DNA from: Aquamicrobium defluvii
Lineage (GTDB): Bacteria; Pseudomonadota; Alphaproteobacteria; Rhizobiales; Rhizobiaceae
Direction: 5' to 3'
Length of the DNA: 64,000 bases
NCBI RefSeq assembly: GCF_004363725.1
Contig: NZ_SNZF01000005.1
Coordinates: 1-64,000 of the forward strand
Shown: positions 63,209-64,000 of the stretch, piece after piece
Layout: each line of letters opens with the position of its first letter
How positions within the stretch are numbered: the first letter of the stretch is position 1
Notes under the pieces: model-generated
The model's input: only the letters and a program-made list of their open reading frames with translations
Told to the model about the DNA's origin: nothing
The model's database searches: none
Made by a program: the position numbers and the translations under genes

Positions 63209-63970
63209 CTAGTCGGTCAGGCCAACTTCGCGCATCTTGATGTAGACGGCGGCGTCCGGCTCTCCGGTCACCGCCAGACCGAAAATCGACTGGAACTCCC
63301 GGATCGCAGCCCTGGTTCGCGCGCCCGCTATGCCGTCCAGCTGAATGTCGGCGTTTCCAAAGGCTCTGAGGCCGGCCTGTATCTTCACGATCTGGTTGGC
63401 TGCGGAAGCCGGCTCCGCGCCCGGCTTCACGGATCCGGTCATGTCGGTGCGATAGGCAGGCACGGGCACCGCCGTTACGGGCGCAGCACCCAGATGATCG
63501 AGCAGCGCATCGTCGACCGAACCGGTCGGCGCCAGCCCGACCTTGCGCTGATAGGCGGCGATCGCGTCGCGGGTATTCGGTCCCGTCAGACCGTCGGGCT
63601 CGGCCGTATAGAAACCAAGATCGCGCAGGATCGACTGCACCTGCCGCACCACCGGGTCGCCTTTGGGCGCTTCCGGCCGCACCGCCGGGTCGGGGCGAAC
63701 GATGTTGATCGTGGTCTCCGGTTCGACCGGTTCGGATACGGGGAAATCCTGCATGCTTCTGGTGGCGAAGAAAGCGCCTGAATGCGGATATGGCTGATAC
63801 CAGAGCGCGTTCGCCGACACATAGAACAGCGTCACGAGGAATGCCGTCGAGCCGCCGACGAGGACCGGATTGCGGGAGACCACCTCGCCGACCGCAGCCG
63901 CTCCCCGCTGCATCGCGCCCGGCCGGCTCGTCTGCTTCCTGGCCTTAGGCCGTTTTGCGGAGCGGGCCAT
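63209..63970 (-). CDS. Membrane-anchored peptidoglycan-binding protein with two PG-binding domains
   Basis: A 253-residue protein with a basic cytoplasmic start (MARSAKRPKARKQTSRPG), one membrane segment (NPVLVGGSTAFLVTLFYVSANALW) and two periplasmic PG_binding_1 domains: VRQVQSILRDLGFYTAEPDGLTGPNTRDAIAAYQRKVGL, and KIQAGLRAFGNADIQLDGIAGARTRAAIREFQSIFGL. It probably tethers to the cell wall. ATG 63970 is chosen over 63982. Confidence 0.88.
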   Translation of the reverse strand: MARSAKRPKARKQTSRPGAMQRGAAAVGEVVSRNPVLVGGSTAFLVTLFYVSANALWYQPYPHSGAFFATRSMQDFPVSEPVEPETTINIVRPDPAVRPEAPKGDPVVRQVQSILRDLGFYTAEPDGLTGPNTRDAIAAYQRKVGLAPTGSVDDALLDHLGAAPVTAVPVPAYRTDMTGSVKPGAEPASAANQIVKIQAGLRAFGNADIQLDGIAGARTRAAIREFQSIFGLAVTGEPDAAVYIKMREVGLTD

Positions 63971-64000
63971 GCACTTCCCCATTCTTCCTGCCTGCCGGCG

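Overview
The window is a 64 kb stretch of GC-rich chromosome from an alphaproteobacterium of the order Hyphomicrobiales (Rhizobiales), most likely Phyllobacteriaceae (Mesorhizobium/Nitratireductor/Aquamicrobium-like). This rests on a feuN-feuP-feuQ cluster, the rhizobial cycHJKL-degP-regulator-kinase-glnE-pleC order, a gene transfer agent (GTA) cluster of the RcGTA type, and short palindromic repeats of a kind common in rhizobial genomes. Gene assignments come from reading protein sequences; no database search was run.

Layout. 1-3.8 kb is accessory DNA: the end of an IS21-like element that has cut a large serine recombinase, its small partner ORF, a TPR-like/coiled-coil protein and a DUF3883 (nuclease-like) protein, ending at tRNA-Ser(GCT). 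4.4-8.2 kb holds a lipoprotein, a HisC-like aminotransferase overlapping a histidine-phosphatase-like gene, and a cobalamin riboswitch in front of cbtB-cbtA and a membrane-anchored unknown. 8.2-13.6 kb is a leucine-degradation operon: a TetR regulator with a 30 bp palindrome before it, isovaleryl-CoA dehydrogenase and both methylcrotonyl-CoA carboxylase subunits. 13.7-24.2 kb is mixed housekeeping, including AMP nucleosidase, a DUF922 protease, ETF-ubiquinone oxidoreductase under a LiuR-like operator, a uracil-DNA glycosylase and an EamA exporter. 24.3-29.4 kb has pepN and a PleC/PdhS-type kinase. 29.4-40.2 kb, on the minus strand, runs ccmI-E-F-H (cytochrome c maturation), degP, a two-component pair and glnE. 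40.4-43.4 kb has a 17-kDa-antigen-like lipoprotein and feuQ-feuP-feuN.

43.5-57.8 kb is an apparently intact GTA structural cluster on the minus strand: small terminase, large terminase, portal, DUF6107-type protein, prohead protease, capsid, connectors, a 50-residue extra ORF, tail terminator, tail tube, chaperones, tape measure, distal tail, hub, peptidase, the large baseplate protein and a holin-like protein. A near-consensus sigma-70 promoter with a 17 bp spacer stands before it, and an intrinsic terminator lies just after the capsid gene and probably sets capsid stoichiometry. 58-64 kb holds a class A PBP, a DUF1214/DUF1254 pair, a DUF2336 protein, a DUF1491 protein and a peptidoglycan-binding membrane protein.

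How the parts connect. IVD electrons pass through ETF to ETF-QO, so the leucine operon and the ETF-QO gene belong to one pathway, yet they carry two different operator types. The cbt genes import cobalt for B12 and are B12-repressed through the riboswitch. FeuN is known to restrain FeuQ from the periplasm. The best candidates for undescribed biology are the capsid-proximal terminator and the hidden 50-residue gene in the GTA, the dyad over the GTA promoter, the TPR/DUF3883 pair in the tRNA-Ser island, and a phosphatase-like protein that has lost its RHG motif beside the B12 riboswitch.
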